From positions 1 through 33,467 of the forward strand of contig JAIXQM010000212.1 in assembly GCA_027485735.1 (NCBI GenBank): DNA of 33,467 nt, written 5' to 3'. A model generated the notes under the pieces. It did no database searches. It was not told the origin of the DNA and was given only the letters and a program-made list of their open reading frames with translations. Positions 22,780-32,909 of this stretch are shown piece after piece (position 1 is the first letter of the stretch; each line of letters begins with the position of its first letter). The DNA is from Sphingomonadales bacterium (GTDB lineage Bacteria; Pseudomonadota; Alphaproteobacteria; Sphingomonadales; Sphingomonadaceae). The translations under genes and the position numbers were made by a program.

Positions 22780-24986
22780 TTGAGCAACCCCGCCGCCTCG
22801 TTCAAGCGGTCAGCATAATCACCCAGCGCCTTGGCCGCGATCCCGGCTTCGCGGGTCGCATCGTCAAAGCGCCGCTCTTCCACCGCTTCGCGCAGGCCCG
22901 GCAGCGTCTTGGAGCCATAGCCAGTGAAGCGGCCCGGCGCATAAAGGATGTTGCGGAACCACGGCCGGAACGGCAGGCCCGATGGGCTGAGCAGCGTCTG
23001 CTCGATATCGCGCAACTTGCCGTTGAGCGCGGCGGATTGCGCCGGCGTCAGACTGCCCTCCTTGGCCGAAATTGCGGCATCAAAGGCCTTGGCAGCGCCA
23101 TCCAGACGGGTGATCGCTGCATCGAGCACGGCAAGATCCAGCGCCGGGGTCGGCGTTTTCGGCAGCGGCGGGCCCAGCGGATCGCGCGGATCGCTGCCCA
23201 GCCGGTAAATGTCGGCGCTCAGCCCGGCACGCTTGTCGTCCTCCTTGCGGCGATTTTCGATCAGCGTCTTGATCTCACCAAAATAGCTGCGGGCCGCGCC
23301 GGCCACCGGGCCAAAACGCACCGGCAGCGCATCGGCATCGGCCAGCCGCATCACCATCCGACCCGCCACCTTGGACAGCACCGCGCCATAGACGAGGCCC
23401 GGATCATCAAAGCGCACGAAATGATCAAAGCTGTCGTAGATCGAGTGATAGGAACCGGCGCTCTCGCCCTCGCCGCCAAAGCCGATATTGATCGATGACA
23501 CGCCGGCATGGTGGATGAAGGCGGTGTAATCGCTGCCTGAACCCAGCGCGTCCATCGGCTGATCGGCGGCCAATTCAGCGGCGGCCAGCGCTGCGGGGTT
23601 GCCGCGCAGGCCGTCGAACGCCTTGGCGCGCACGCCGGCCCGCCAGCGGTCCGCCACGCTGGCGCCGGTCTGCGGGTCCTTCACGTCAGCAGCGGCCTTG
23701 CCGATCAACGACGTGAACTGGCCGCTGCCATCGACGCCCAGGAAACCGCGGCCATTGCTGTCGCTGTTGATGTAGACAACCGCCTTCTGGCGCAGCTCCG
23801 CGATATTCTGCTCCACCCATTCGGTGGAGCCCAGGAGGCCGGGCTCCTCGCCATCCCAGCTGGCATAAACGATGCTGCGCTTGGGCCGCCAGCCGGATTT
23901 CCACAGCGCGCCCAGGCCCTTGGCTTCGCTCATCATCGCGACTTCGCCCGACAGCGGATCGGAGGCGCCGAACACCCAGCCATCATAATGGTTGCCGCGC
24001 ACGATCCATTCGTCCTTCTTCGACGATCCGGGCAGCGTGGCGATCACGTTGGAAATGGTCTTCAGCGACCATTCGGATTGCACCTTCAGATGCACCTTTA
24101 CGCTGTCGTCCCCGCCGAAACGATAATGGAACGGCAGGCCGCCGCGCCAGTCGTTGGGCACGGGCGCGCCCTTCAGGCGGGAGAGGATCTCGGTCGCATC
24201 CGCATAGGAAATCGGCAGCGTCGGGATTTTCAGCACCGTCGGCGCCGTCTCGCGGGTCAGCCGCTTGGCATCCTTGGTGGCACCCACACCCGGGGTGAGC
24301 GGATCGCCGGGATAGGTGATCATATCCAGCACGCTGCCGCGCTGCACCCCGGCCGGCGGGCGGCCGCCGCCATTGGGATAGCTGTCAGCCGAACCATAAC
24401 CATCCTGCTGCGGATCGGAATAGATCAGGCAGCCGATGGCGCCCTGTTCCTGCGCCAGCTTCGGCTTCAGGCCGCGCCAGCCGGCGCCGTACCGTGCGAT
24501 GACGATCTTGCCCTTCACCGAAATGCCGCGCCGCGCCAGCGCCTCGTAATCGGCGGGCAGGCCATAATTCACATACACAACCGGCGCCGTGACATCGCCA
24601 TCACCCTGAAAGGCCACATAGGGCGGCAACGCGCCGGCGAGGCTGTTGGAGGTCTCATCCTGCGGGATGCCTGGCTCCTGCCCGCCCAGCGTTTTCGCCA
24701 CCGGGCCGACCAGGGCCAGCGACGTGGAAACCGGCGTGGGATAGAGCACCTGATAATCGGCGCGCTTCACCTGCCAGCCCCACTCGCGGAACATCTTCTC
24801 GATCAGCGCAGCATTGGCCTGGTTGTGCGGGCTGCCCAGGTGATTGGGGCCGGCGGCCATGGTTTTCAGCCACGCCATCTGATCGGCGCTGCTGATCTGG
24901 GCATCATAGGCCGCTTCGCGATTGGCGGCCGGTTGCGCGGCAGCAGCGGTGCCCAGCAGAAATGCCGCCAGAATCAGTGATCGCAT
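22776..24986 (-). CDS. exported M28 metallopeptidase, glutamate-carboxypeptidase-II type
   Basis: A 736-aa protein with a signal peptide (about 1-17). Order: a protease-associated (PA) domain (about 130-215, with VVYVNYGLPADYEALARRG), the M28 catalytic domain, and a C-terminal transferrin-receptor-like dimerisation domain (about 610-736). Zinc ligands and catalytic residues are His333 (GNHYDGW), Asp343 (ASDPLSG), Glu380/Glu381 (WDGEEPG), Asp409 (INSDSN) and His514 (SYHSIYD). Human GCPII cleaves C-terminal glutamate; bacterial members are periplasmic carboxy- or aminopeptidases. The ATG at 24986 has GAGGGGAA about 6 nt upstream. It is the first gene of an overlapping trio that ends in a GST. 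Confidence 0.92.
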   Translation of the reverse strand: MRSLILAAFLLGTAAAAQPAANREAAYDAQISSADQMAWLKTMAAGPNHLGSPHNQANAALIEKMFREWGWQVKRADYQVLYPTPVSTSLALVGPVAKTLGGQEPGIPQDETSNSLAGALPPYVAFQGDGDVTAPVVYVNYGLPADYEALARRGISVKGKIVIARYGAGWRGLKPKLAQEQGAIGCLIYSDPQQDGYGSADSYPNGGGRPPAGVQRGSVLDMITYPGDPLTPGVGATKDAKRLTRETAPTVLKIPTLPISYADATEILSRLKGAPVPNDWRGGLPFHYRFGGDDSVKVHLKVQSEWSLKTISNVIATLPGSSKKDEWIVRGNHYDGWVFGASDPLSGEVAMMSEAKGLGALWKSGWRPKRSIVYASWDGEEPGLLGSTEWVEQNIAELRQKAVVYINSDSNGRGFLGVDGSGQFTSLIGKAAADVKDPQTGASVADRWRAGVRAKAFDGLRGNPAALAAAELAADQPMDALGSGSDYTAFIHHAGVSSINIGFGGEGESAGSYHSIYDSFDHFVRFDDPGLVYGAVLSKVAGRMVMRLADADALPVRFGPVAGAARSYFGEIKTLIENRRKEDDKRAGLSADIYRLGSDPRDPLGPPLPKTPTPALDLAVLDAAITRLDGAAKAFDAAISAKEGSLTPAQSAALNGKLRDIEQTLLSPSGLPFRPWFRNILYAPGRFTGYGSKTLPGLREAVEERRFDDATREAGIAAKALGDYADRLNEAAGLLK

Positions 24987-25070
24987 GTTCGTTCCCCTCA
25001 TGTGTTGCCTATGGTCTATCCAGCCGGCGGGGCGGTGACGAGGGGGAAAAACAACGCTACACCAGTGGCC

Positions 25071-26210
25071 ATGCCTGGTCCCCTCTCCGATCTCACCGTC
25101 ATCGATCTGTCGCGCGTGCTCGCCGGCCCCTATGCCACCATGGTGCTGGCCGATCTGGGCGCCCGGGTGATCAAGGTGGAACGGCCCGATGGCGGCGATG
25201 ACGCCCGCGCCTATGGCCCGTTCATAAAGGGCCACAGCGCCTATTTCGCCAGCATCAACCGCGGCAAGCAATCGATCGCGCTCGATCTGAAATCGCCTGA
25301 AGACCGCGTCATCTTCGAGGCGCTGCTGGAAAAGGCCGATGTGCTGATCGACAATTATCGCCCCGGCGTGATGGCGCGATTGGGTTATGGCTGGGAGGGG
25401 CTGGCTGCCCGCTATCCCCGCCTAATCCATGCGGCGACGAGTGGCTTTGGCCAGACTGGGCCGGACAGCCAGAAAGCGGCCTATGACATGGTGGTGCAGG
25501 CGATGGGCGGCATCATGAGTGTCACCGGCCACCCCGGCGGCCCGCCCACACGGGTGGGCACCAGTGTGGGTGACATCACCGCCGGCTTGTTCACCGTAAT
25601 CGGCATCATGACCGCCCTGCATGACCGGGATCGCACGGGGAAGGGCCAGTTCGTCGATGTCGCCATGCTCGACGGTCAGATCGCCATCCTGGAAAACGCC
25701 ATCGCGCGCTATGCCGCCACCGGTCAGTCGCCAGGGCCGCTGGGCGCGCGTCATCCATCGATCACGCCTTTTGCCGCGTACAGTTGCGCCGATGCGCCCA
25801 TCGTGATCGCGGCTGGCAACGACCAGTTGTTCACCGCGCTGTGCAAGGCGCTCGGCCTGCCCCAAGATGAACCGCGCTTTGCCGACAACAACGCGCGCAC
25901 CACCCATGCCGAAGAATTGTCGACTGTGCTGGAAGCCGTGCTGCAAACCCAGCCCGTCGCGCACTGGCTGCCCAAGCTGGAGGCGGCCGGCGTGCCCTGC
26001 GGGCCACTGAACAACATCGGCCAGGCGCTGGCCAACCCGCAGGTGAAGGCGCGCAACATGGTGGTGCACACCGCCCTGCCCGACGGCACACCGCTGATCG
26101 CCGCCGGCAATCCGATCAAGCTTTCGGCTCATGCCGATCCCGCCACCCGCGCCCCAGCCCCCGATCTGGATGCAGATCGCGCTGCTATCCTGAAGGAACT
26201 CGGCCTGTGA
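25071..26210 (+). CDS. CaiB/BaiF family (family III) CoA transferase
   Basis: A 379-aa enzyme that moves CoA between acids. It starts MPGPLSDLTVIDLSRVLAGP. The family marks are LADLGARVIKVERP, RGKQSIALDLKSPE, HAATSGFGQTGP and the catalytic Asp at about residue 196 in GKGQFVDVAML. C-terminal motifs include GVPCGPLNNIGQAL. The N-terminal ATG at 25071 matches the usual family start; the longer frame is unlikely. No ribosome site stands close before it. Its 3' end overlaps hisN-like by 4 nt. The acid and CoA donor are not known. Confidence 0.9.
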   Translation: MPGPLSDLTVIDLSRVLAGPYATMVLADLGARVIKVERPDGGDDARAYGPFIKGHSAYFASINRGKQSIALDLKSPEDRVIFEALLEKADVLIDNYRPGVMARLGYGWEGLAARYPRLIHAATSGFGQTGPDSQKAAYDMVVQAMGGIMSVTGHPGGPPTRVGTSVGDITAGLFTVIGIMTALHDRDRTGKGQFVDVAMLDGQIAILENAIARYAATGQSPGPLGARHPSITPFAAYSCADAPIVIAAGNDQLFTALCKALGLPQDEPRFADNNARTTHAEELSTVLEAVLQTQPVAHWLPKLEAAGVPCGPLNNIGQALANPQVKARNMVVHTALPDGTPLIAAGNPIKLSAHADPATRAPAPDLDADRAAILKELGL

Positions 26211-26974
26211 CGATCAGCGATCTCGCCCTTGCCGAAATGCTCGCCGAAGCGGCCGGCCAGGCCATCCGCCCATGGTTTCGGCGACCATTCCTGGTCGAGA
26301 CCAAGGAAGATTTCTCCCCCGTCACTGCCGCCGACAAGGAAGCCGAAGCTGCCATCCGCCGCCTGCTGGCGCAGTATCGCCCCGATGACGGGGTGATTGG
26401 CGAGGAATATGGCGAAGACCGCCCCGACGCAGAGCGCGTATGGGTGCTCGACCCCATCGACGGCACCCGCGCCTTTGTTTCCGGGCGGCCCCTGTTCGGC
26501 ACGCTGATCGGCCTGATGGAGCAGGGCACGCCGGTGCTGGGCATCATCGATCAATGCATCATCCGCGATCGCTGGATGGCGGCACCCGGCCAGCACACCA
26601 CGCTGAACGGAGCGCGAGTGCATGTGCGGCACTGCACCGATCTTGCCCAGGCACGCATCGGCACCACCAGCCCGCAGGCCTTTGAGACGGAAGATTTCAC
26701 CTGTTTCGAACGCGTGCGCACCGCCGCGCGTGACACGCTGTATGGCGGCGATTGTCACAATTATGGCTTGGTTGCTGCCGGGCATCTCGATGCCGTCGTC
26801 GAATCGGGGTTGAAGCTGCACGATTGGGCGGCGCTCGTGCCGATCATAACCGGCGCCGGCGGCGTGATCACCGATTGGGAAGGGCAGCCCCTGACGACAG
26901 CCAGCCGCGGCGCCGTTATTGCCGCTGGCGATCCCGCGCTGGCCGCTGCCATTGCCGAAGCGCTCGCCGGGTAA
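26207..26974 (+). CDS. inositol monophosphatase family, probably histidinol-phosphatase
   Basis: A 255-aa Mg2+-dependent phosphatase. The metal sites are all present: Glu66/Glu67 in GEEYG, Asp82, Asp85 and Gly-Thr in LDPIDGTRAFVSG, and Asp206 in LKLHDWAALVPII. The subgroup with DPIDGTRAFVSGRP and YGGDCHNYGLVAAG corresponds to HisN-type histidinol-phosphatases of Alphaproteobacteria, hence the specific call; inositol or other phosphates are alternatives. It starts with GTG in a GTGA overlap with the CoA transferase stop, so translation is coupled. Confidence 0.85.
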   Translation: MTISDLALAEMLAEAAGQAIRPWFRRPFLVETKEDFSPVTAADKEAEAAIRRLLAQYRPDDGVIGEEYGEDRPDAERVWVLDPIDGTRAFVSGRPLFGTLIGLMEQGTPVLGIIDQCIIRDRWMAAPGQHTTLNGARVHVRHCTDLAQARIGTTSPQAFETEDFTCFERVRTAARDTLYGGDCHNYGLVAAGHLDAVVESGLKLHDWAALVPIITGAGGVITDWEGQPLTTASRGAVIAAGDPALAAAIAEALAG

Positions 26975-27022
26975 AGCCCGCCCTGCCCCGCCCGTTATCC
27001 TGCGAAAGGAAAAGGGCGTGCG

Positions 27023-28210
27023 ATGGCGGGATTTTTCGAGAACATCATCCGGTCCAACCGGCTGCGGCTGGCCTTTGCGACGGGCATGGCGGCGCTCGGC
27101 CTGTGGGCCTTTGCCCCTTATGTCACCAGCGAGGTGGGCGGTGAGGCCTATGTCAACGCGCCGATCATTCGCATGGCCTCGCCCATTGCCGGGCTGGTTG
27201 CCACCGATCTGCCGCCCCCCGGCACGGCCATCGTCGCGGAACGCACCGCCCGGCTGGTGGCGGCGCGGGTGCGCGACACCGGGCCGCTGGCGGCGCTGAA
27301 GGGCCAGCAGGCGGCGCTGATTGCGGCGCGCGATCTCGCCCACCGCCAGATCGCCGAGATCGCCTCAGCCGATCATCGTCTCGCCAGCCGTTCGGCGCGC
27401 TTTGGCCAGGCCGCCAGCGCGCGGTTGGCGGCCACCACCCACGCCGCCGAAGAAGCGCTGGGTGCGTGCGAAGCCGAAGCTGCCGAGGCGATTCTGCAGC
27501 GTGACCGCGTCGAGGCGCTGGCCGCCCAGCGTTTCGCCACCTTCACCCAACGCGACCGGCTGCGCGCCCTGGCCGCCGCCGGCGCCCGGCGCTGTGGCAT
27601 GCTGAAGGACCAAGCCAGCGCGCTCGCCATCGAAACGCGCGCGGCAAACAGTGGCCTGTATCTGGCCGGCGCCGCGATGGACGCGCCTTATGGCGACCAG
27701 CAGCGCGACCGGCTGCTGCTGCGCCGGCAGGAACTGGAAAGCGTTGCGGCCGATGCCGAGGCGCGGCTGGCCGAGCTCGCCGTGCAGATCACAAGTGAGC
27801 AAGAGCGGCTGGCCCGGGCCAGCGCCTTTGATGCGGTGCTGCCGGCCGGCACCGTGGTGTGGTCGCAACCGGCGCCGAAGGGCACCACAGTTGCGCCGGG
27901 ATCAAGTCTGCTCGAACTGGCCGATTGCCGCCGCCGCTATGTCGAGGTGACGCTGCCGGAACGCCGCATGGAGGCGGTGCTGCCCGGTGCGCCCGTAAAG
28001 GTGCGGCTGATCGGCAGTGAAGACTGGCTGGAGGGCCGGGTTGCCTCTGCCGTGGGCGCGGCGGCGCGCCGGGACGGAGCAATGCTGGCGGCCAATCCCG
28101 ACAAGGATGCGCGCGCGCTTTCCGTGCTGGTGGCGCTGCCGCCGCCACAAAGCCTGGCGCGCCGCTGCGATGTGGGCCGCCTCGCCGAAGTCCGCTTTCC
28201 GCGCTGGTAG
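27023..28210 (+). CDS. HlyD-type membrane-fusion/adaptor protein
   Basis: A 395-aa protein with one N-terminal membrane segment (about 12-30), then a periplasmic part. Marks: a first lipoyl-like half (YVNAPIIRMASPIAGLVATD, about 43-62), a long Ala/Arg/Glu-rich coiled coil (about 80-275), and the second half with VVWSQPAPKGTTVAPGSSLL and VKVRLIGSEDWLEGRV. This is the layout of HlyD/EmrA adaptors. In polysaccharide systems such proteins sit next to the synthase and may guide the chain across the envelope. AGGG stands 7 nt before the ATG. The synthase gene follows after 3 bp. Confidence 0.8.
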   Translation: MAGFFENIIRSNRLRLAFATGMAALGLWAFAPYVTSEVGGEAYVNAPIIRMASPIAGLVATDLPPPGTAIVAERTARLVAARVRDTGPLAALKGQQAALIAARDLAHRQIAEIASADHRLASRSARFGQAASARLAATTHAAEEALGACEAEAAEAILQRDRVEALAAQRFATFTQRDRLRALAAAGARRCGMLKDQASALAIETRAANSGLYLAGAAMDAPYGDQQRDRLLLRRQELESVAADAEARLAELAVQITSEQERLARASAFDAVLPAGTVVWSQPAPKGTTVAPGSSLLELADCRRRYVEVTLPERRMEAVLPGAPVKVRLIGSEDWLEGRVASAVGAAARRDGAMLAANPDKDARALSVLVALPPPQSLARRCDVGRLAEVRFPRW

Positions 28211-28213
28211 AAT

Positions 28214-30322
28214 ATGCTGCCCGATCTCGATACGGCGCCGGCCCTGCTGGTGGCAGCCCCGCTGCTGCTCACCGCATCGTGCCTGCTGCTGGCACCGCTG
28301 TTCGGGCTCAATCGGCCCGCCACCCGCACCGCCATTGTTGCCGGCGTGGCACTCGTGGTGGGTGTCTATCTCCACTGGCGCTTCACCACCACCATCCCGT
28401 GGGATGCGCCCTGGGTTGGCCTTGGCTTCGCGCTCACCTGCCTCACCATCGAATTGTTCGGCCTGTTCGATGCCGCCATCCTGTTCGCCGCGCTGCTGAA
28501 GCGCACCAACCGCAGCGCCGAAGCCGATGCCGGCGAGGCCCGGCTGGCACAGCGCGACCCTGCAGACTGGCCGGCGGTGGACCTGATCATCGCCACCTAT
28601 AACGAGCCGATCGAGGTGCTGGAAAAGACCATCCTCGGCGCGCTGGCGCTGGATTGGCCCAATCTCAATGTTTGGGTGGCCGATGATGGCCGACGGGCAT
28701 GGCTCAGGGATTTCTGCCAAGCCAAGGGCGCCGGTTACATCACCAGGCCCGATAATCTCCACGCCAAGGCCGGCAACATCAACCATGCTTTGAAGGTCAC
28801 CCACGCGCCGTTCGTCGCCGTGTTCGATGCCGATTTCGTGCCGCAGCGGCCGTTCCTTCGCCGCACCATGGGCTTTTTCGACGATACCGCCATCGGCATC
28901 GTCCAGGTGCCGCACAGTTTCTACAACCATGATCCGCTGCAGCAGAATCTCGCGCTGCGGGAGGCACTGCCCGATGATCAGCGCTTCTTCTTCGAAGCCA
29001 TCATGCCCGGCCGCGACGGCTGGGATGCCGCCTTTTGCTGCGGATCGAACAGCATCACCCGCCGCACCGCGCTCGAAGCCATCGGCGGCGGACTCCCTGC
29101 GGGATCGATCACCGAAGACATGCTGCTTAGCCTCGCGCTGCTGCAAAAGGGCTATGTCACCCGTTACCTCAACGAGCCGCTGGCGTTCGGGCTGGCGCCG
29201 GAAAGCCTGGAGGCCTTTTTCGTGCAGCGCGCGCGCTGGGCGCAGGGGGCGACGCAGATATTGTTCCTCGATACCGGCCCCTTGGGACGCGGCCATGCCT
29301 GGCAGCACCGGCTGTTCTTCCTGCCCACCGCCTGGCTGTCCCAATGCCTCATGCTGATGACCTCACTGATCGCGCCGCTGGTGTTCCTGTTTTTCGACGT
29401 TCCGCCGCTGGTGGGCGTGACGGCGCAGAGCGCCATCTTCTTCCTGGTGCCGATGGTGTTTGCCCAAGTGGGCGGCATCGTGCTGCTGGGCGGTGGCCGC
29501 TACTTCCCGATCGCCGCACAAGTGCTGGGCACCTTCCAGAGTTTCCGGTTGCTGCCGGTGATCATCAAGACGCTGTTCAAACCCCATGGCCACGCGTTCA
29601 AGGTGACACCCAAGGGATCGGACGCGGCCGGCGGCGGCTATCAACGCGGCATCTTCTTTGCCTGCACAGGCCTGATGATCGCCACGCTGGCCGGACTGGT
29701 GATCAACGCCTTTCCCGATACGCGCATCGTCATGCAGGGCGCGCTGGTGCCGATGGTCGCTTTCTGGGGGCTGGTGAACGTGGTGGTGCTGTTCCTTGCT
29801 GCCATGCTCTGCCTCGGCCGCCCGGCGCTGCGCGCGGAAGAACGCTTCCCATGGCACGAACCGGTGGCGATCTGGCGGCGCGATGCCCGCCATGCCACGC
29901 TGGCACGCGGCATCGATATCTCGGTTTCCGGCATCGCGCTGGCAGGCGACGGCGTGGAGGTGGGCGAGCCAGTTCGCGTTCGGCTGCGCGGTTTGGGCAG
30001 CATCGAAGGCCGGGTGGCGCGGGCGCGAAATGGCCGCATCGGCATCGCCTTCGACGGCGCCGACAGCCCGGCGCGCGACCGGCTGATCGTGCAGCTTTTC
30101 ACACGCGGCATGAACGCCACCCAATTGCAGGTGCCGCTGTGGCGAGCGACGCGCACCATGTTGGCCCGCATCCTCACCGCCGACATGCGCCTGCCCACTG
30201 CGCCTACCGGTCAGGCCGCCGCACGGCCCGACATGGGCGATGACCGGCTGGAAAAGCGAACCTATGTGCTGCCGCCGGAACATCGCACGCCCGCGACCAT
30301 GCGGCTGGCCCGCGCCAGTTGA
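28214..30322 (+). CDS. BcsA-like family 2 glycosyltransferase with C-terminal PilZ domain
   Basis: A 702-aa inner-membrane polysaccharide synthase. Three N-terminal hydrophobic helices precede the GT-A domain, where Asp157/Asp158 (DDGRR), Asp205/Asp207 (FDADF), Asp302 (TED) and QRARW (338-342) are the substrate, metal, base and acceptor-site motifs; CCGSNSITRR matches the BcsA FxCGS motif. Several membrane helices follow (about 355-540). The PilZ domain keeps both c-di-GMP motifs: RAEER (Arg540 and Arg544) and DISVSG (Asp568, Ser570, Gly573). So synthesis should need c-di-GMP. No bcsB/C/Z genes adjoin; the partner is the HlyD-like gene. The product may not be cellulose. Confidence 0.88.
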   Translation: MLPDLDTAPALLVAAPLLLTASCLLLAPLFGLNRPATRTAIVAGVALVVGVYLHWRFTTTIPWDAPWVGLGFALTCLTIELFGLFDAAILFAALLKRTNRSAEADAGEARLAQRDPADWPAVDLIIATYNEPIEVLEKTILGALALDWPNLNVWVADDGRRAWLRDFCQAKGAGYITRPDNLHAKAGNINHALKVTHAPFVAVFDADFVPQRPFLRRTMGFFDDTAIGIVQVPHSFYNHDPLQQNLALREALPDDQRFFFEAIMPGRDGWDAAFCCGSNSITRRTALEAIGGGLPAGSITEDMLLSLALLQKGYVTRYLNEPLAFGLAPESLEAFFVQRARWAQGATQILFLDTGPLGRGHAWQHRLFFLPTAWLSQCLMLMTSLIAPLVFLFFDVPPLVGVTAQSAIFFLVPMVFAQVGGIVLLGGGRYFPIAAQVLGTFQSFRLLPVIIKTLFKPHGHAFKVTPKGSDAAGGGYQRGIFFACTGLMIATLAGLVINAFPDTRIVMQGALVPMVAFWGLVNVVVLFLAAMLCLGRPALRAEERFPWHEPVAIWRRDARHATLARGIDISVSGIALAGDGVEVGEPVRVRLRGLGSIEGRVARARNGRIGIAFDGADSPARDRLIVQLFTRGMNATQLQVPLWRATRTMLARILTADMRLPTAPTGQAAARPDMGDDRLEKRTYVLPPEHRTPATMRLARAS

Positions 30323-30363
30323 GAATCGCTGGCAACAAGGTGGCGGGCTGCTAACGTGCGCCA

Positions 30364-30729
30364 ATGTTCCGCACACTCTGGCTCATCATCGGGCTGATCA
30401 GCCTTGCGCTCGGCATTGCCGGCGTGGTGCTGCCATTGCTGCCCACCACGCCGTTCGTGCTGCTTTCGGCCTATTGCTTCGCCCGTTCCAGCCCCCGCCT
30501 GCACGACTGGCTGCTGGGCCACAAGATTTTCGGGCCGCTGATCCACAACTGGGATCAGCATCGCGCCATCTCGCCACGCGCCAAGGTGCTGGCCGTGCTG
30601 TCGATGGCGGGGGTGGTGGGGATTTCGATGCTGGTCGGCGCGCCGCAGCGGGTGATCATCATCCAGGCGGTGATCCTGCCGATCACCTGCCTGTTCATCA
30701 TCACCCGCCCGAACGGACCTATTTCGTAA
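30364..30729 (+). CDS. YbaN family (DUF454) inner-membrane protein
   Basis: A 121-aa protein with an N-terminal membrane hairpin that carries GIAGVVLPLLPTTPFVLLSA (about 18-37), the signature of the family, then CFARSSPRLHDWLLGH and FGPLIHNWDQHRAI. Two further hydrophobic segments lie at about 75-95 and 97-113. The family is widespread and its role is not known. Its 3' end overlaps the prolyl oligopeptidase gene by 11 nt on the opposite strand. It lies 41 bp after the polysaccharide synthase. Confidence 0.85.
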   Translation: MFRTLWLIIGLISLALGIAGVVLPLLPTTPFVLLSAYCFARSSPRLHDWLLGHKIFGPLIHNWDQHRAISPRAKVLAVLSMAGVVGISMLVGAPQRVIIIQAVILPITCLFIITRPNGPIS

Positions 30730-32815
30730 GACCGGTCCAATATCCGGCAAAGGCCCACAGATCGGCCGCTTCCGCGATGATCTTGTCGGTCGGCTTGCCG
30801 CTGCCATGGCCGGCACGGGTTTCGATGCGGATCAGATGCGGCTTGTCACCGATCGGCGCCGCCTGCAGGGCCGCTGCATATTTGAAGCTGTGCCCCGGCA
30901 CCACGCGGTCATCCGTATCGGCGGTGGTGACGAGGATGGCCGGATAGTCCTTGCCACCCTTCACATTGTGATACGGGCTGAAGCCAAGATTGTAGCGGAA
31001 CATCTCCGGCTTGTTCATGTCGCCATAGTCATCCACCCAATAGCGTCCGGCGGTCCAGTTGGCATAGCGCAACATGTCCATCACGCCCACCGCAGGCAAG
31101 GCGGCGGCGAACAGATCGGGCCGCTGATTGGTGACAGCGCCGACCAGCAGCCCGCCGTTGGAGCCGCCCTGGATGGCCAGTTGCTTCGGCGTGGTCAGCC
31201 CCTTGGCTACCAGCGCTTCACCGGCCGCGATGAAATCGTCGAACACATTCTGCTTGTTGAGCAGACGGCCACCATCGTGCCAGGCTTTGCCATATTCCCC
31301 GCCACCACGGATATTGGCCATAGCGAAGACACCGCCCATCTCCATCCACACCAGCCGCGAGACGCTGAACCCCGGCGTGCTGCTGATATTGAAGCCACCA
31401 TAGGCATAGAGCAGGGCGGGGTGCGGCTTGCTGACGTCCACATCCTTGCGGTGGGCGACGAACATCGGAACCTTGGTGCCGTCCTTCGACGGGTAGAAGA
31501 TCTGGCTCACCGTGTAATCGGCGGGGTTGAACGCCACCTTGGCCTGCCGCACGACCTCTGCCGTGTTGGTGGCCGCATCATAGCGCCAGATGGAGCCGGG
31601 GGTGGCAAAGCTGGAGAAGGCAAAATAGGTCTTGCCGTCATCCGACGATTCAAAGCCGCCGGCCGTGCCGATGCCGGGCAGCGGCACCACGTCCACCGGT
31701 TTGCCGTCCATCTCATACAGGCGCACCACGGATTTGGCATCTTCCAGGGTTTCCGCCACCAGCCGGTTGCCCAGCAGCGACGCGCCATTCAACGTGGCTG
31801 CGCCTTCCGGAACGATCTGGCGGATGGCGGCGGTGATCGCGTTCATGGCAATGATGCAGCCTTTGGGGGCATCCTTGTTGGTGCGGAAATAGAGCGTGTC
31901 GCCCTTCGATCCGGCCAGCGACCAATCATGATCCAGCCCGGTCACCAGCGCGCGCGGCTTTTCGCTCTTTGCGATATCGGCGATGCGCACTTCATAACGA
32001 TCATCGGTGCCTTCGGCGGTGATGATCACCAGCCAGCGGCCATCATCCGTCACCTGGCCGAAATGGCCGCGCTTGGGATGCTCCGGCATTTCAAAAATCA
32101 GCTGATCCGCCGATTGCGGCGTGCCCAGTTTGTGGAAATAAAGCTTCTGGTTGAGGCTGACGCCGAGATATTTCGGCCCGGCCTGTTCAGGGAAGCGCGA
32201 ATAGTAAAAGCCCGAACCGTCCTTCTTCCAGGCAATCGCGCTGGATTTCACCCACTCGATCACGTCCGGCAGATCCTGGCCGGTCGCCACATCGCGCAGC
32301 TTCAGCGTGCGCCAGTCAGTCCCGCCATCCTGCACGGCATAAACCAGAAGCTTGCCATCCTCCGACGACTGCCATTCGGCCAGCGCGGTGGCGCCATCCT
32401 TGGCCCAGGGGTTGGGATCGATCAGCACGCGCGGTTCGGCACCGGGCGCCTGCACATACAGAACAGACTGGTTCTGCAAACCCGAATTACGGGTGAAGAA
32501 CTGCACGCCCGAACGCACCCGCGGGATGCCGAAACGCTCGTAATTATACAGCTCGGTCAGCCGCTGGCGGATCGTCTCGCGCTTGGGCAGGCCGGCAAGA
32601 TAGCCCATCGTCACCGTGTTTTGCGCGTCCACCCACTTGGCCACATTGGCATCGGTGCGCACATCGGCTTCCAGCCAGCGATACGGGTCGGGCACCGAAA
32701 GGCCATGACGCGCTTCCACCTCAAACCCGCGCTGGGTTTCGGGATAGGCGATCGGGGCGGCAACAACAGAGGCAGCGGTGGACATCATCATCACAATCGC
32801 AAGAGGCAAGCGCAC
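30719..32815 (-). CDS. exported prolyl oligopeptidase (S9A)
   Basis: A 698-aa serine peptidase that cuts peptides after proline. It has a signal peptide (about 1-17), so it acts in the periplasm. The N-terminal part opens with [20 protein letters not shown] and PYRWLEA, followed by a beta-propeller (about 80-430). The C-terminal alpha/beta hydrolase domain has Ser552 (GGSNGG), Asp635/636 ([11 protein letters not shown]) and His670 (RAGHGSG), a full triad. The GTG at 32815 is chosen because AAGGGAG precedes it and the signal peptide starts there; the frame extends 50 codons further without support. It diverges from ahcY. Confidence 0.92.
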   Translation of the reverse strand: MRLPLAIVMMMSTAASVVAAPIAYPETQRGFEVEARHGLSVPDPYRWLEADVRTDANVAKWVDAQNTVTMGYLAGLPKRETIRQRLTELYNYERFGIPRVRSGVQFFTRNSGLQNQSVLYVQAPGAEPRVLIDPNPWAKDGATALAEWQSSEDGKLLVYAVQDGGTDWRTLKLRDVATGQDLPDVIEWVKSSAIAWKKDGSGFYYSRFPEQAGPKYLGVSLNQKLYFHKLGTPQSADQLIFEMPEHPKRGHFGQVTDDGRWLVIITAEGTDDRYEVRIADIAKSEKPRALVTGLDHDWSLAGSKGDTLYFRTNKDAPKGCIIAMNAITAAIRQIVPEGAATLNGASLLGNRLVAETLEDAKSVVRLYEMDGKPVDVVPLPGIGTAGGFESSDDGKTYFAFSSFATPGSIWRYDAATNTAEVVRQAKVAFNPADYTVSQIFYPSKDGTKVPMFVAHRKDVDVSKPHPALLYAYGGFNISSTPGFSVSRLVWMEMGGVFAMANIRGGGEYGKAWHDGGRLLNKQNVFDDFIAAGEALVAKGLTTPKQLAIQGGSNGGLLVGAVTNQRPDLFAAALPAVGVMDMLRYANWTAGRYWVDDYGDMNKPEMFRYNLGFSPYHNVKGGKDYPAILVTTADTDDRVVPGHSFKYAAALQAAPIGDKPHLIRIETRAGHGSGKPTDKIIAEAADLWAFAGYWTGLTK

Positions 32816-32909
32816 GGCCGGTTTCTCCCTTTTGGGCAATGCCGCACACCATGGCCGCTTGCGCCCGGCATTTCCAGCAATTGCGACAATCCGGTCGCCT
32901 GCGACATCA

